The notes: generated by a model not told the origin, from the letters alone. A stretch of DNA of 64,000 nt from Faecalicatena faecalis (GCF_012524165.2 NZ_JABACJ020000006.1:1-64000); one strand, 5' to 3'. Shown: positions 26,462 through 35,709, numbered from the stretch's first letter. A program made the numbers and translations.

Positions 26462-27004
26462 ATGAATAAAAATGTACTTATCATATCAACCAGTCCAAGG
26501 AAGGACAGCAATTCAGAAATTTTGGCGAAGGAGTTTGCCAGAGGAGCAGGTGAAGCGGGCAATCATGTGGAGATTGTTTCTTTAGCGGATAAGACCATCA
26601 ATTTTTGCAAAGGCTGTCTTGCCTGTCAGAAGCTTGGACGCTGTGTGATTGAGGATGATGCAAATGCAGTTACACAGAAAATGCTGAATGCAGAAGTCAT
26701 CGTATGGGCAACACCGATTTATTATTATGAGATGTCGGGTCAGATGAAGACCATGATCGACCGCGCTAATGCACTTTTTTCACTGGATTACAAATTCCGT
26801 GAAGTTTATCTCATTGGAACAGCAGCAGAAAATGAGAAGGGGGCTGTTGATGGAGCTGTCCATGGTTTAGAAGGATGGATCGCATGTTTTGAGAGGGCGA
26901 AATTATGCGGTGTTGTGCGAGGTGTAGGTGTAGATGCACCTGGCAGTGTACGTGAGAGCAGCGAGGCACTAAAAGAAGCTTATGAGATGGGAAAGAATGT
27001 GTAA
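26462..27004 (+). CDS. NADPH-dependent FMN reductase / flavodoxin-like oxidoreductase
   Basis: The 180-residue flavodoxin-fold protein begins with the FMN phosphate loop STSPRKDSNSEIL and contains the motif CKGCLACQKLGRCVIEDD and then WATPIYYYEMSGQMKTMIDR. This is the form of the iron-sulfur flavoprotein/NADPH-dependent reductase group common in anaerobes; the cysteines resemble a metal or redox centre. The substrate is unknown; its place at the end of a glycoside operon would allow a role on released aglycones, but that is speculation. ATG 26462 follows AGGAGGATATTTCC; the GTG at 26441 is less likely. A 154-bp gap separates it from GH3 (2). Confidence 0.85.
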   Translation: MNKNVLIISTSPRKDSNSEILAKEFARGAGEAGNHVEIVSLADKTINFCKGCLACQKLGRCVIEDDANAVTQKMLNAEVIVWATPIYYYEMSGQMKTMIDRANALFSLDYKFREVYLIGTAAENEKGAVDGAVHGLEGWIACFERAKLCGVVRGVGVDAPGSVRESSEALKEAYEMGKNV

Positions 27005-27045
27005 ACGGTAAAAAAGGTCTTGATCTTATCGTAGGAATATGAAAA

Positions 27046-27113
27046 TACCCCCAGTCGGGAATCGCACCACACGTTAACTGTGGTAATCTTCCCGGCTGGG
27101 GGTTCATTTTTAC
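27046..27113. terminator. Bidirectional terminator between FMN reductase and AraC genes
   Basis: ACCCCCAG.CGGGAA (27047-27061) pairs with TTCCCG.CTGGGGGT (27089-27103), with a second inner stem CACCACA/TGTGGT around GTTAAC. A-run before and T-run after make it active for both converging genes. Confidence 0.9.
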
Positions 27114-27121
27114 TCATTTGT

Positions 27122-28240
27122 CTAAGTAAAAGGCTGAAATGCCTCATTTTCTCCACTATGCATCTTCCGGTATTCCTGCGGCGACATATGGTAGGTTCCC
27201 CGGAATACTCTTGAGAAATGGTCCGCCGAATTATATCCGATTCGTTCTGCAATCTCACTGATCTTTTGATTCGTATTCGTCAGGTAATCCACCGCGTCGG
27301 CCATCCTCAAGCGTTTGATCAGCTCTGTAAAGTTATGCCCCGTATTCTGCTTGATCAGGGTACACAGATGTGGCTCACTATAGTGGAACATCTCTGCCAG
27401 CGATGAGAGGCTGAGTGTCTGATAATTATGCTGGATATACTGCAGCACCAGGGAGAAATCAGATCCCATCTGGTAGTTATAGAACTGCAGGGTCTTGCTG
27501 TAATTTCGAAGAAGATTTGAGAACAGCAGGTTGATCCAACTGATGCAGCAGGTATTGCTGTAAGCGTCATTCTTGTAACTTTCCCCCATGGCATTGCGGA
27601 CGATTGTCTTTAACCATGTATTATTTTCCGCAAAAAACAGCAGATAATTGGCGTGGGAATCATCCTGCAGGATGGTCCTGAAAAAGTAGGAGAGCAGGTC
27701 CTTCCTCGACATCAGAGAAAAGAAGGTGGTGTCAAAGGTGCTCTTTCTCAACATAATGCAGAATACAGTCGAGTCGTCGTCAATGACCAGATCATGTTCG
27801 GAGGACGGCGCAATGATGCAGATTTCTCCTTCCTTCATGACCCGGCTCGTCTTTTCGAAGACAAAGGTACAACTGCCCTGCACGACATAATCAATTTCAA
27901 AATAATTATGGGTGTGGGGAGACGGCCGTGTATATCGGGGATGTCTGATAATAAACACATCTCTCGTCTTGGGGATGATATCGGTCTCAGCTACCTTCGA
28001 ATTCACCGCCTGGTTAGGGGTCAATGTAAGTACCAGGGAATCTACTATGCGGTCAAATTCTTCATCGGTCATATTTCCGAACATTTCTTTCGAAGCAGGT
28101 GCCTCCGGCGGCGTGTCCTTTAGAAGTCCTTTTCGATATAAATAATCTGACATCTCAGGAAACTGCATGCGGTTCCCTGTACGCAGATAATATTCTTTCA
28201 TCTGTTTTTGAAATTCCCCGTAGGTAATATAATATGGCAT
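27122..28240 (-). CDS. AraC-family transcriptional regulator with cupin sensor domain
   Basis: The 372-residue protein has a helical N-terminal leader (1-75), a cupin-like sugar-sensing domain (about 95-190, with RHPRYTRPSPHTHNYFEIDY and EGEICIIAPSSEHDL) and a C-terminal double HTH (about 270-365, with LSLSSLAEMFHYSEPHLCTL and the signature IGYNSADHFSRVFRGTYHMS). It faces away from the GH3/GH78 unit at 28496 and sits among four transcription units that share GTCGGATT promoters, so it is the best candidate for their activator. A GTCGGATA site at 28270 lies between its own promoter and its start, which fits autoregulation. Confidence 0.92.
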   Translation of the reverse strand: MPYYITYGEFQKQMKEYYLRTGNRMQFPEMSDYLYRKGLLKDTPPEAPASKEMFGNMTDEEFDRIVDSLVLTLTPNQAVNSKVAETDIIPKTRDVFIIRHPRYTRPSPHTHNYFEIDYVVQGSCTFVFEKTSRVMKEGEICIIAPSSEHDLVIDDDSTVFCIMLRKSTFDTTFFSLMSRKDLLSYFFRTILQDDSHANYLLFFAENNTWLKTIVRNAMGESYKNDAYSNTCCISWINLLFSNLLRNYSKTLQFYNYQMGSDFSLVLQYIQHNYQTLSLSSLAEMFHYSEPHLCTLIKQNTGHNFTELIKRLRMADAVDYLTNTNQKISEIAERIGYNSADHFSRVFRGTYHMSPQEYRKMHSGENEAFQPFT

Positions 28241-28290
28241 ACCGTTTTCCTCCCTGTTCCAAAATAAAGTCGGATATTATGGATGCCTTC

Positions 28291-28319
28291 AGTATAGCAA
28301 AAGTTAATTCCCAGTTCAA
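28291..28319 (-). promoter_or_regulatory. Promoter of the AraC-family gene
   Basis: On the minus strand TTGAAC (complement of 28314-28319), 17 bp, TATACT (complement of 28291-28296). The start codon is at 28240. A GTCGGATA motif at 28270-28277, on the plus strand, lies in the leader. Confidence 0.7.
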
Positions 28320-28387
28320 GGAACAGATTTTATCTTATGCCGTGGTAATATCCCCGAAGGATAACAGAAGTGTGCATATGAAAATAC

Positions 28388-28411
28388 GTCGGATTCTGAA
28401 AAAAATAATAC
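28388..28411 (+). promoter_or_regulatory. Promoter copy 4 of the shared GTCGGATT family
   Basis: GTCGGATT (28388-28395), 10 bp, TAATAC (28406-28411), ATGG, preceded by GAAAATAC. The start codon of GH3 (3) lies 85 bp downstream, exactly the leader length found for the symporter unit. Confidence 0.75.
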
Positions 28412-28495
28412 ATGGAGGTTTCGGGGAAAGTATTTTAGAATGAATAGTAAGAAGTGGAAAAGAATATTTAGAGCGCATCAAAAGGAGAAGAGAGC

Positions 28496-30184
28496 ATGAT
28501 CAAATATCATGAAAAGCCATTTTATTTAACCGAAGAACAAGTGAAATGGGTAGAAGATACATATGATTCTATGAGTCACGAGGAACGGATCGGACAATTA
28601 TTCTGTCCTATCGTTTTTACAAAAGAGGAACAGGAATTAAAGGAACTGGCAGAGACAAAGCATATCGGCGGGATGCTGTACAGGGAAGGACCGGGAGAGG
28701 AATTAAGGCAGGCACATGCGGTATTGCAGAAAGCATCCAAAATCCCCCTTTTGACAGCGTCTAACCTGGAATACGGCGGGAATGGTTCTGCAATCGAGGG
28801 AACCTATTATGGGCGGGAGATGCTCGCGGCAGCCACAGGGGATGAAGAAAAGGCCTATCAGCTCGGGAAGGTGAGCTGCAGTGAGGGTGCCGCAGTCGGT
28901 GTCAACTGGTCCTTCGCCCCGGTCGTGGATCTGGATTTGAACTATCACAATCCGATTACAAATGTACGTACCTTTGGTTCTGATCTTGATACCGTAATCC
29001 GAATGGGAAAGGCGTATATTCGCGCGGCGAAAGAGGAAGGCGTGGCGACCTCTGTAAAGCATTTTCCGGGAGACGGAGTGGATGAGAGGGATCAGCATCT
29101 TGTAACGAGTGTCAATTCCCTTTCCTGTGAGGAGTGGGATGCTTCCTACGGAAAGATTTATGAGGAAATGATTAAGGCCGGAACTCTGACCATCATGGCG
29201 GCCCATATTGCAATGCCGGCTTATGAGGAATATTTTGACAGGAACAAGGCAGATAGAGTGATTCCGGCAACATTATCCAAAAACCTGCTGATGAACCTGT
29301 TAAGAGAAAAATTAGGATTCAACGGTTTAATTACGACAGATGCGACACCGATGGTAGGCTTTTGTTCCGCCTGTGATAGAGAGACTGCGATTCCACTCAG
29401 CATTGAAAACGGGTGTGATGTGATTCTATTCAACAGGAACATGGAAGAAGACTTCTGTTTTATGGAAGAAGGTTATAAAAAAGGAATTCTCTCTGAGAAG
29501 CGTTTGGAAGAAGCCGTGAAGAGAATTCTGGCAACAAAGGCTGCCATGGGACTGGTCGAAAAACAGAAGGCTGGTACGCTTGTACCGGGACCGGAAGCAC
29601 TGGAGATCCTGAGGTGCCCGGTTCATGACACATGGGCGGCAGAGTGTGCAGATCAGGGCGTGACTCTTGTAAAGGATACCCAGCAGTTACTTCCGATTCA
29701 GCCGAAGGAGCACAAAAGAATCCTTCTGGAAATGATGGGGGATTTCCCATCCAATGAAAGGGTATGCGCCTCCTTTGTGGAAAAGCTTTCTAAGGAAGGA
29801 TTCGAGGTCACGGTATATGAACCAGAAGGGTTCGAGGTGATGGAGGATACCGTAACAGACTTTAAGAAACGTTATGACCTGGTACTTTATATCGGAAATA
29901 TTGAGACGGCATCGAACAAGACCGTATCTCGTTTGAACTGGCACACCATGTTCGGGCTTGGCAATAATATGCCATGGATGGTCCATGAGCTTCCCGTATT
30001 GTTCGTCAGTGTGGGGAACCCATATCACCTGTTGGATGCGCCGATGGTTCAGACCTATATCAATGGTTACTGCAATTCAGAATACGTCATTCAGGCAGTT
30101 GTAGAGAAAATATTAGGGAGAAGCGAATTTAAGGGAAAATCTCCAGTGGACCCATTTTGCGGGAGAGAGGACTTAAAGTATTAA
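28496..30184 (+). CDS. GH3 family, NagZ-like (3)
   Basis: The 562-residue enzyme is of the short GH3 form without the fibronectin-III domain. It carries the beta-N-acetylhexosaminidase signature KHFPGDGVDERDQH (near residue 188), where the His serves as acid/base in NagZ enzymes, and the nucleophile Asp in LITTDATPMVG (near 280). A second alpha/beta domain with no recognised catalytic residue follows (about 360-555). True NagZ enzymes recycle cell wall; placement at the head of a rhamnosidase unit suggests instead a plant or host beta-glycoside, and the activity is open. GAGAAGAGAG precedes the ATG. Confidence 0.88.
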   Translation: MIKYHEKPFYLTEEQVKWVEDTYDSMSHEERIGQLFCPIVFTKEEQELKELAETKHIGGMLYREGPGEELRQAHAVLQKASKIPLLTASNLEYGGNGSAIEGTYYGREMLAAATGDEEKAYQLGKVSCSEGAAVGVNWSFAPVVDLDLNYHNPITNVRTFGSDLDTVIRMGKAYIRAAKEEGVATSVKHFPGDGVDERDQHLVTSVNSLSCEEWDASYGKIYEEMIKAGTLTIMAAHIAMPAYEEYFDRNKADRVIPATLSKNLLMNLLREKLGFNGLITTDATPMVGFCSACDRETAIPLSIENGCDVILFNRNMEEDFCFMEEGYKKGILSEKRLEEAVKRILATKAAMGLVEKQKAGTLVPGPEALEILRCPVHDTWAAECADQGVTLVKDTQQLLPIQPKEHKRILLEMMGDFPSNERVCASFVEKLSKEGFEVTVYEPEGFEVMEDTVTDFKKRYDLVLYIGNIETASNKTVSRLNWHTMFGLGNNMPWMVHELPVLFVSVGNPYHLLDAPMVQTYINGYCNSEYVIQAVVEKILGRSEFKGKSPVDPFCGREDLKY

Positions 30185-30248
30185 TGTCTTGATGGAAACC
30201 CGGAAAAGCAACAGCAGACGATACAGCTAATATGAGAAAGGAATCAAT

Positions 30249-33062
30249 ATGCGAATTACAAATATCAGAATCAATGGCATTGAGAATCCGAGAGGGTTCC
30301 TCTTTGAACAACTGATCTGTTCCTGGAATGTCCGGGAGACAGAGAGTAAAAAGCAGACTAATGTTGTGATTGAAGTAAGTACTCAGAAAGATTTTCAGGA
30401 AATTCTTTACAAAAAGGAAGGGGCAGATTTAGATCAGAGTGGTGAGAAGCTGGAGTTAAAACTGCAGCCCAGAACCAGCTACTTTTACCGAATTACAGTG
30501 ACCGGGGATAAAGGAGATCAGGCAGTCAGCGAGGTCTGTACATTTGAGACGGGGAAGAGGAACGAGGACTGGAGAGCGGACTGGATCAGCCCGTCTAAGG
30601 AGGATACCTTTCATCCAGTGATGATTAGGAACTTTTCAATTTCCAGAAAAATCCGCCGTGCCAGATTATATGCCACAGGTGTGGGATTATTTGAGGCATA
30701 TTTGAACGGGGAAAAATTAGGAGAAGAGTATCTGGCTCCTTATATGAATAATTATGAGAAAAACATCCAGGTGATGACCTTTCCTCTGGATGATGCTCTG
30801 AAAGTGGATCAGGAGAACACCCTGGAAATCCTTCTTGGAAAAGGCTGGTACATGGGCACCTTTGGGCTGGATATGCAAAAGGAGAATTATGGTAACCGGA
30901 TGGCAGCCATCGCGGAGCTGCATCTGGAGTACGAGGACGGGACCAGTGAGTGCATCTGTACAGATGAAAGTTGGGAATATTACGGCTCTGACATCGAGGA
31001 TTCCGGGATTTATTTCGGAGAAATTTTAAACCGTACCCTCTGGGATGGAAAAGAGAATCCAAAGCGTCCGGTGGAGGTCCTGAAAGCCCTGGAGGAAAGC
31101 ATAGGAACAAAGAATCTGTGTAAGGCCCATCTGATGGACCGTATGAGTCTTCCGGTGCTTGTAAAAGAACAGCTTTTGGTGCAGGAAATCGTGCAGACTC
31201 CGGCCGGGGAGACCGTTCTGGATATGGGACAGAATTTTGCCGGATATCTGGAATTTCATGCGGACTTTCCAAAGGGAACAAAAATCGTACTTGATTTTGG
31301 GGAGATCCTCCAGGAAGGAAATTTTTATAATAAGAATTACCGGGAAGCAAAGTCCCAGTTTGTCTATGTGTCAAATGGAACTCCGGAAAGGGTGCGGGCA
31401 CATTTTACCTTTTTTGGATTTCGTTATGTCCGCGTGAGCGGATGGCCGGGAGAGTGCCGGAAGGAAGATTTTATAGGAAAAGTCTTATACTCTGATCTGC
31501 GCAGGACCGGTTATGTGACCACTGGAAATGAGAAGATCAACAGATTATATAAAAATACTGTTTGGGGACTGAAGTCCAACTTTATCGATATGCCGACAGA
31601 CTGCCCGCAGAGGAGTGAACGGCTCGGCTGGACAGGAGACGCACAGGTCTTTGCACCGACTGCAAGCTACCATATGGATACCCGCGCATTTTTCCATAAA
31701 TTCGTGAAGGACCTGAGGGATGAACAACAGTATTTGGACGGCGGTGTCCCCAATTATCTACCGAATATCGGTCATAAAGAGGATGTTGGAAGTGTTTGGG
31801 GAGATATCGCAACATTCCTGCCCCATACACTGTATACCACCTATGGAAATCTGGAAGAAGTGGAATACTGTTATCCTCTGATGAAGGATTGGGTAGATTA
31901 TATTGACCAAAGAGATGCACAGAGAGGGCAGAAGAAGTATTTGTTCAATTTCGGATTCCATTTCGGGGACTGGCTCGCATTGGACGGACCGACTCCGACC
32001 AGCTTCAAGGGGAGCACGGATGATGATTATATTGCTTCTGTTTACTATTACCGTTCCGCACAGATCGTAAGACAGATGGCAGAGAGGCTGGAAAAACAGG
32101 AGGATGCGGCTCACTACAAAGAATTAGAAGAAAAGATCTCACAGGCAGTCAAGGAAGAATTCTTTACACCGACGGGACGTCTGGCAGTAGATACGCAGGC
32201 GGCTTATGTGATTGCACTTAAATTTGGCTTGTATATAGACCGTGAAAAGCTGATTGAACAATTTCGCTTGAGATTAAAGAAAGACTGTAATCAAATCAAA
32301 TGTGGTTTCGTGGGGGCACCTCTGTTATGTACGGTTCTGGCAGAAGCCGGGCTGTACGAAACGGCGTATGATTTCCTGTTAAAGGAAGGCTTCCCGAGCT
32401 GGCTGTACAGTGTCAACCTTGGTGCTACGACGATTTGGGAACGTTGGAATTCTGTGCTGCCGGATGGGACGATCAGTGATACGGGAATGAATTCCCTGAA
32501 CCATTATGCCTACGGTTCCGTGATGGAATTTGTCTATGCATATGCCGCAGGAATCCGTCCTTTAAAGCCTGGCTTCAAGCGTGCAGTCATTGCACCGCAC
32601 CCGGATATCAGACTGGGGAAACTGGAATGTCTGTATGACTCCGTGAATGGATTATATGTCAGCAATTGGAGCATTGAGTCAGACGGAACCTTGAACGTGC
32701 ATGTAGAGATTCCATTTGGATGTGAGGCAGAGGTAGAGCTGCCGGATTACCCGGATGGAAAACAGATTCTTTCTGCAGGAGCCTATGATTTCGCATATAG
32801 ACCGGACCACGACCTGCGCAGACCATACCATAAGGGAACAACACTGAACAGAATCGCACAAGATAAAAAGGCCCTGGAAGTCCTTGGAAAATATGCACCT
32901 GCGATTGCCGGCATAGCGGCATCAGGTGACCCGGAAATGGGGGCCAATACATTGGAGCAGATTTTAAGTATGGGATATCTTCCGTTTGATCCGAATGAGC
33001 TTAAAAAGGCAATCACAGAAATTACAGAATTAGAGGTAGCTGTGAACGAAGTGATTCAGTAG
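30249..33062 (+). CDS. GH78 alpha-L-rhamnosidase (2) with C-terminal extension
   Basis: The 937-residue enzyme has the same domain order as the rhamnosidase at 10418 (fibronectin-like domain, lectin-like N domain with LYATGVGLFEAYLNGEKLG, then the barrel with DCPQRSERLGWTGDAQ near residue 450, and the C-terminal sandwich). It differs by an extra tail of about 80 residues from about residue 855 (KGTTLNRIAQDKKALEVLGK, later LEQILSMGYLPFD), which is helical and resembles the tail of GH3 (2). There is no signal peptide. The two GH78 enzymes are divergent paralogues and probably differ in linkage preference. It follows GH3 (3) by 64 bp, with GAAAGGAATCAAT before the ATG. Confidence 0.93.
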   Translation: MRITNIRINGIENPRGFLFEQLICSWNVRETESKKQTNVVIEVSTQKDFQEILYKKEGADLDQSGEKLELKLQPRTSYFYRITVTGDKGDQAVSEVCTFETGKRNEDWRADWISPSKEDTFHPVMIRNFSISRKIRRARLYATGVGLFEAYLNGEKLGEEYLAPYMNNYEKNIQVMTFPLDDALKVDQENTLEILLGKGWYMGTFGLDMQKENYGNRMAAIAELHLEYEDGTSECICTDESWEYYGSDIEDSGIYFGEILNRTLWDGKENPKRPVEVLKALEESIGTKNLCKAHLMDRMSLPVLVKEQLLVQEIVQTPAGETVLDMGQNFAGYLEFHADFPKGTKIVLDFGEILQEGNFYNKNYREAKSQFVYVSNGTPERVRAHFTFFGFRYVRVSGWPGECRKEDFIGKVLYSDLRRTGYVTTGNEKINRLYKNTVWGLKSNFIDMPTDCPQRSERLGWTGDAQVFAPTASYHMDTRAFFHKFVKDLRDEQQYLDGGVPNYLPNIGHKEDVGSVWGDIATFLPHTLYTTYGNLEEVEYCYPLMKDWVDYIDQRDAQRGQKKYLFNFGFHFGDWLALDGPTPTSFKGSTDDDYIASVYYYRSAQIVRQMAERLEKQEDAAHYKELEEKISQAVKEEFFTPTGRLAVDTQAAYVIALKFGLYIDREKLIEQFRLRLKKDCNQIKCGFVGAPLLCTVLAEAGLYETAYDFLLKEGFPSWLYSVNLGATTIWERWNSVLPDGTISDTGMNSLNHYAYGSVMEFVYAYAAGIRPLKPGFKRAVIAPHPDIRLGKLECLYDSVNGLYVSNWSIESDGTLNVHVEIPFGCEAEVELPDYPDGKQILSAGAYDFAYRPDHDLRRPYHKGTTLNRIAQDKKALEVLGKYAPAIAGIAASGDPEMGANTLEQILSMGYLPFDPNELKKAITEITELEVAVNEVIQ

Positions 33063-33098
33063 AAAAGGAAGATTATTTTCCTTCGAGAGGAGAAGAGA

Positions 33099-33950
33099 AT
33101 GGAGACATATTACCAGATAGAGAAAATGGACGGTTATGATAGAATCTCAAGCCCTGAAAATGTATTTTCTTACGTGATCGTGGGAAGTGAGAGTGCAATG
33201 CTGATTGATACAGGGTATGGCTATGGGAACTTTAGGGAAGTGGTCCGTACGATTACAGAAAAGCCGCTGTATATTATCAATACCCATGGTCACTGTGACC
33301 ATGCAGGCGGAAATGCTCAATTTGAAGAGCCGGTCTATATCCATGAAAAGGATATGGAACTGTGCAGGGAGCATACTTCTGAAAACATACGCAGGGATAA
33401 TGCAGAACGTGCAAAGCACAACCTGGATTATGAGACCGGAAACGAATACAACGGTCTTCCAGAGGAGTTTCATATGGAAACATATGCGGCTCTTGGCTGT
33501 GGAGACTTAAGAGTAGTGAAAGAGGGGGACGTCTTTGATCTGGGTGGAATCCATATGGAGATTCTGGAAACTCCTGGACATACAAAGGGAGGAATTTCCG
33601 TTTTTTACCGGGAAAAGAATCTTCTTTTTATTGGAGATGCAGCCGGACATTTTGTGTGGCTGTTTTCAGAAGAGACGACAAGCCGTGAGGAATATATTCA
33701 GACTTTAGAAAAAATGTATGCTCTCAATGCAGCCGGGTATATAGGCGGACACAATCCTGATGTGATAGAACGAGAGGATTTTCTGTTATACATCCGGGCA
33801 GCAAAAGAGGCTGATTATGAAAAAGGTGAGCCGTTCCATGCATTTTTCGGAGAAGAATATTGTCCCCGTGTGTGTGCCGTGGATGGGATGACATTAAAGG
33901 AGATGTTTCAGCCAGGGTTTGCCGCAGTGGTAATCAGTGCGGAAAAATAA
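33099..33950 (+). CDS. Metallo-beta-lactamase-fold hydrolase (1)
   Basis: A 283-residue MBL-fold protein with the metal motif NTHGHCDHAGGN (HxHxDH form with the first His preserved, near residue 65), a later His in LETPGHTKGGIS and the Asp/His of FIGDAAGHF and YIGGHNPDVI. These provide the binuclear metal site of hydrolases of the glyoxalase II/lactonase type. The substrate is unknown. It lies 36 bp after the second rhamnosidase and is followed by a second MBL-fold gene, so both belong to the same operon and may act on a released lactone, ester or phosphate. Confidence 0.85.
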   Translation: METYYQIEKMDGYDRISSPENVFSYVIVGSESAMLIDTGYGYGNFREVVRTITEKPLYIINTHGHCDHAGGNAQFEEPVYIHEKDMELCREHTSENIRRDNAERAKHNLDYETGNEYNGLPEEFHMETYAALGCGDLRVVKEGDVFDLGGIHMEILETPGHTKGGISVFYREKNLLFIGDAAGHFVWLFSEETTSREEYIQTLEKMYALNAAGYIGGHNPDVIEREDFLLYIRAAKEADYEKGEPFHAFFGEEYCPRVCAVDGMTLKEMFQPGFAAVVISAEK

Positions 33951-34023
33951 GAGGGAAGCAGAAGAAAAACCAGCAGAACGCATGAAGAGAAGTATGCAGA
34001 ATGGAAGAGCAGGAGGGAACAGG

Positions 34024-34872
34024 ATGGAACCAACGTTAGAACAGATCTTTGGCACCTATATGTCATGGAAAATAGATGACACTACCTGGGTGATTAATTT
34101 TATGAATGGAACCGAGAACATGTATCTTTTGGAAGGGGAGGAGAAGGCTCTCCTTTTAGATACGGGATATGGAGTGGGAAACTTGAGGAAATATGTAGAG
34201 CGGCTGACAGAGAAGCCGGTCATCGCAGCCAATACCCATTATCATCCCGACCACTCCGCTGGAAATGGGGAATTTGAGCAGGTATACCTAAGCCGTGGGG
34301 CCAGCCTGGATGCACCTTCTGTAGAAACGCCGGGGGCTGTGCCCTTTGATTTGGCAAAGCTGCCATATCCCGATTATGAAAAAATCTACATCCAAGAAGG
34401 GGATCGGTTGGAACTTGGGAACCGGACCATAGAGGTACTGGATGTCAAGCCAGCCCACTGCAACAGCAGTCTGTTCTATCTGGACCGGGGGCATCGGATG
34501 CTTTTCTGTGGGGACGAATTAGAGGCCGCGCAGGTCATGCTGTTCGATAACTCAAAGAACCCGGATGCACCTTATGATGTAAAGATAAGATTGAATCATT
34601 TTAAAGAGAATTTTTTACGGCTGAAAGAACTTTCCGACAGCTTTGATTATCTGCTCCCGAATCATAATGGTTATCCGATCGCGAAGAGCTATATCGATGA
34701 ATATATTGGTCTTGTGGACAGCATTTTTACAGGAACGGCTGTGATAGAGGACAAGCTGAACCATCCTTATGTGGAGATGGACCCGGGCGCAGACAAGCTG
34801 TGCAGGGTCAGATATAAAAACGCAAGCATTTTTATCGAAAAAGAGCAGGTCATGAAGGTGTATGGAAAATAA
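34024..34872 (+). CDS. Metallo-beta-lactamase-fold hydrolase (2)
   Basis: A 282-residue MBL-fold protein that shares with its neighbour the opening pattern (DTGYGVGNLRKYVERLTEKP) and the metal motif NTHYHPDHSAGN. A shift to KPAHCNSSLFY replaces the usual third His region, and the later motif is FCGDELEAAQ. The two genes look like an old tandem duplication. I chose ATG 34024 because GGAGGGAACAGG lies just upstream; the longer frame from 33937 overlaps the preceding stop and has no ribosome site. Its stop overlaps the start of the phosphoglucomutase gene. Confidence 0.83.
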   Translation: MEPTLEQIFGTYMSWKIDDTTWVINFMNGTENMYLLEGEEKALLLDTGYGVGNLRKYVERLTEKPVIAANTHYHPDHSAGNGEFEQVYLSRGASLDAPSVETPGAVPFDLAKLPYPDYEKIYIQEGDRLELGNRTIEVLDVKPAHCNSSLFYLDRGHRMLFCGDELEAAQVMLFDNSKNPDAPYDVKIRLNHFKENFLRLKELSDSFDYLLPNHNGYPIAKSYIDEYIGLVDSIFTGTAVIEDKLNHPYVEMDPGADKLCRVRYKNASIFIEKEQVMKVYGK

Positions 34873-35536
34873 AAATGATACAGGAATGAAGGAGAAAATC
34901 GTGAAGGCATTTATTTTTGATTTAGATGGAGTCATCGTATTTACAGACAAGTTCCATTACCAGGCATGGAAGAAGATGGCGGATGCAATGGGAATCTATT
35001 TTGATGAGGTGATCAATAATCGCTTGAGAGGGGTGAGCCGGGCGGAAAGTCTGGAAATCATTCTGGAGAGATATGACGGGGAACCATTATCAGACGAAAA
35101 AAAGGCGGAGCTGATGGAGGAGAAAAATAATACATACCGGAAACTCCTGGCGACAATGACACCCGCGGATGTGACTGATGAGGTGAGAGACACCCTGAAA
35201 AAACTTCATGAGCAGAGATACAAGCTGGCAATCGGTTCCTCCAGCAGGAATGCGAAGTTTATTCTCGAGAAGGTGGGGCTTCTGGATGCCTTCGATGCAA
35301 TTTCAGATGGAAATAACATTACCCATTCCAAACCAGACCCGGAGGTATTCACAAAGGCAGGCGAATTCCTGGGTGTAAAACCAAAGGAATGTGTAGTCGT
35401 GGAGGATGCCTATGCAGGAATCGATGCGGCTAAGGCGGCAGGGATGACAGCAGTCGGGATTGGAGATGCAGCAGGATATGCGAAGGCTGATTATCAGATC
35501 GAGTCGTTCCGTGAATTACTTGCGATACAAGGTTAA
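34862..35536 (+). CDS. pgmB: Beta-phosphoglucomutase (HAD superfamily)
   Basis: The 224-residue HAD phosphotransferase has the nucleophile motif FIFDLDGVIV (near residue 19), the helical cap with LRGVSRAESLEIIL, the motif IGSSSRNAKFIL, and the metal motif VVVEDAYAGIDAAKAAGM. It interconverts beta-glucose 1-phosphate and glucose 6-phosphate and so usually accompanies an inverting disaccharide phosphorylase, which is not in this window. It overlaps the MBL gene by 11 bp and ends the unit begun at 28496. ATG 34886 is a possible shorter start. Confidence 0.92.
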   Translation: MENKNDTGMKEKIVKAFIFDLDGVIVFTDKFHYQAWKKMADAMGIYFDEVINNRLRGVSRAESLEIILERYDGEPLSDEKKAELMEEKNNTYRKLLATMTPADVTDEVRDTLKKLHEQRYKLAIGSSSRNAKFILEKVGLLDAFDAISDGNNITHSKPDPEVFTKAGEFLGVKPKECVVVEDAYAGIDAAKAAGMTAVGIGDAAGYAKADYQIESFRELLAIQG

Positions 35537-35709
35537 TCTTATCAAGGAAGCAGCGAGGTGGATTTAGAATATCCGCTTTCACTTATAAAATGTCGCTTTT
35601 ACCCTTTGTGTTTGTCGTGAAAACACATTGCCAAAAATCGATAGAACGTTAAACTAATAGATAAAGTATTTTTAGAGTAGATGGCAGTAGGAAGAAGGAG
35701 GAACTAAAT

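Noticed and set aside
35591-35620. Fifth copy of the GTCGGATT promoter upstream of the esterase
   Set aside because: TGTCGCTTTT and TTGTCGTGA resemble the site only in part, and no -10 hexamer sits at the conserved 10-bp spacing.
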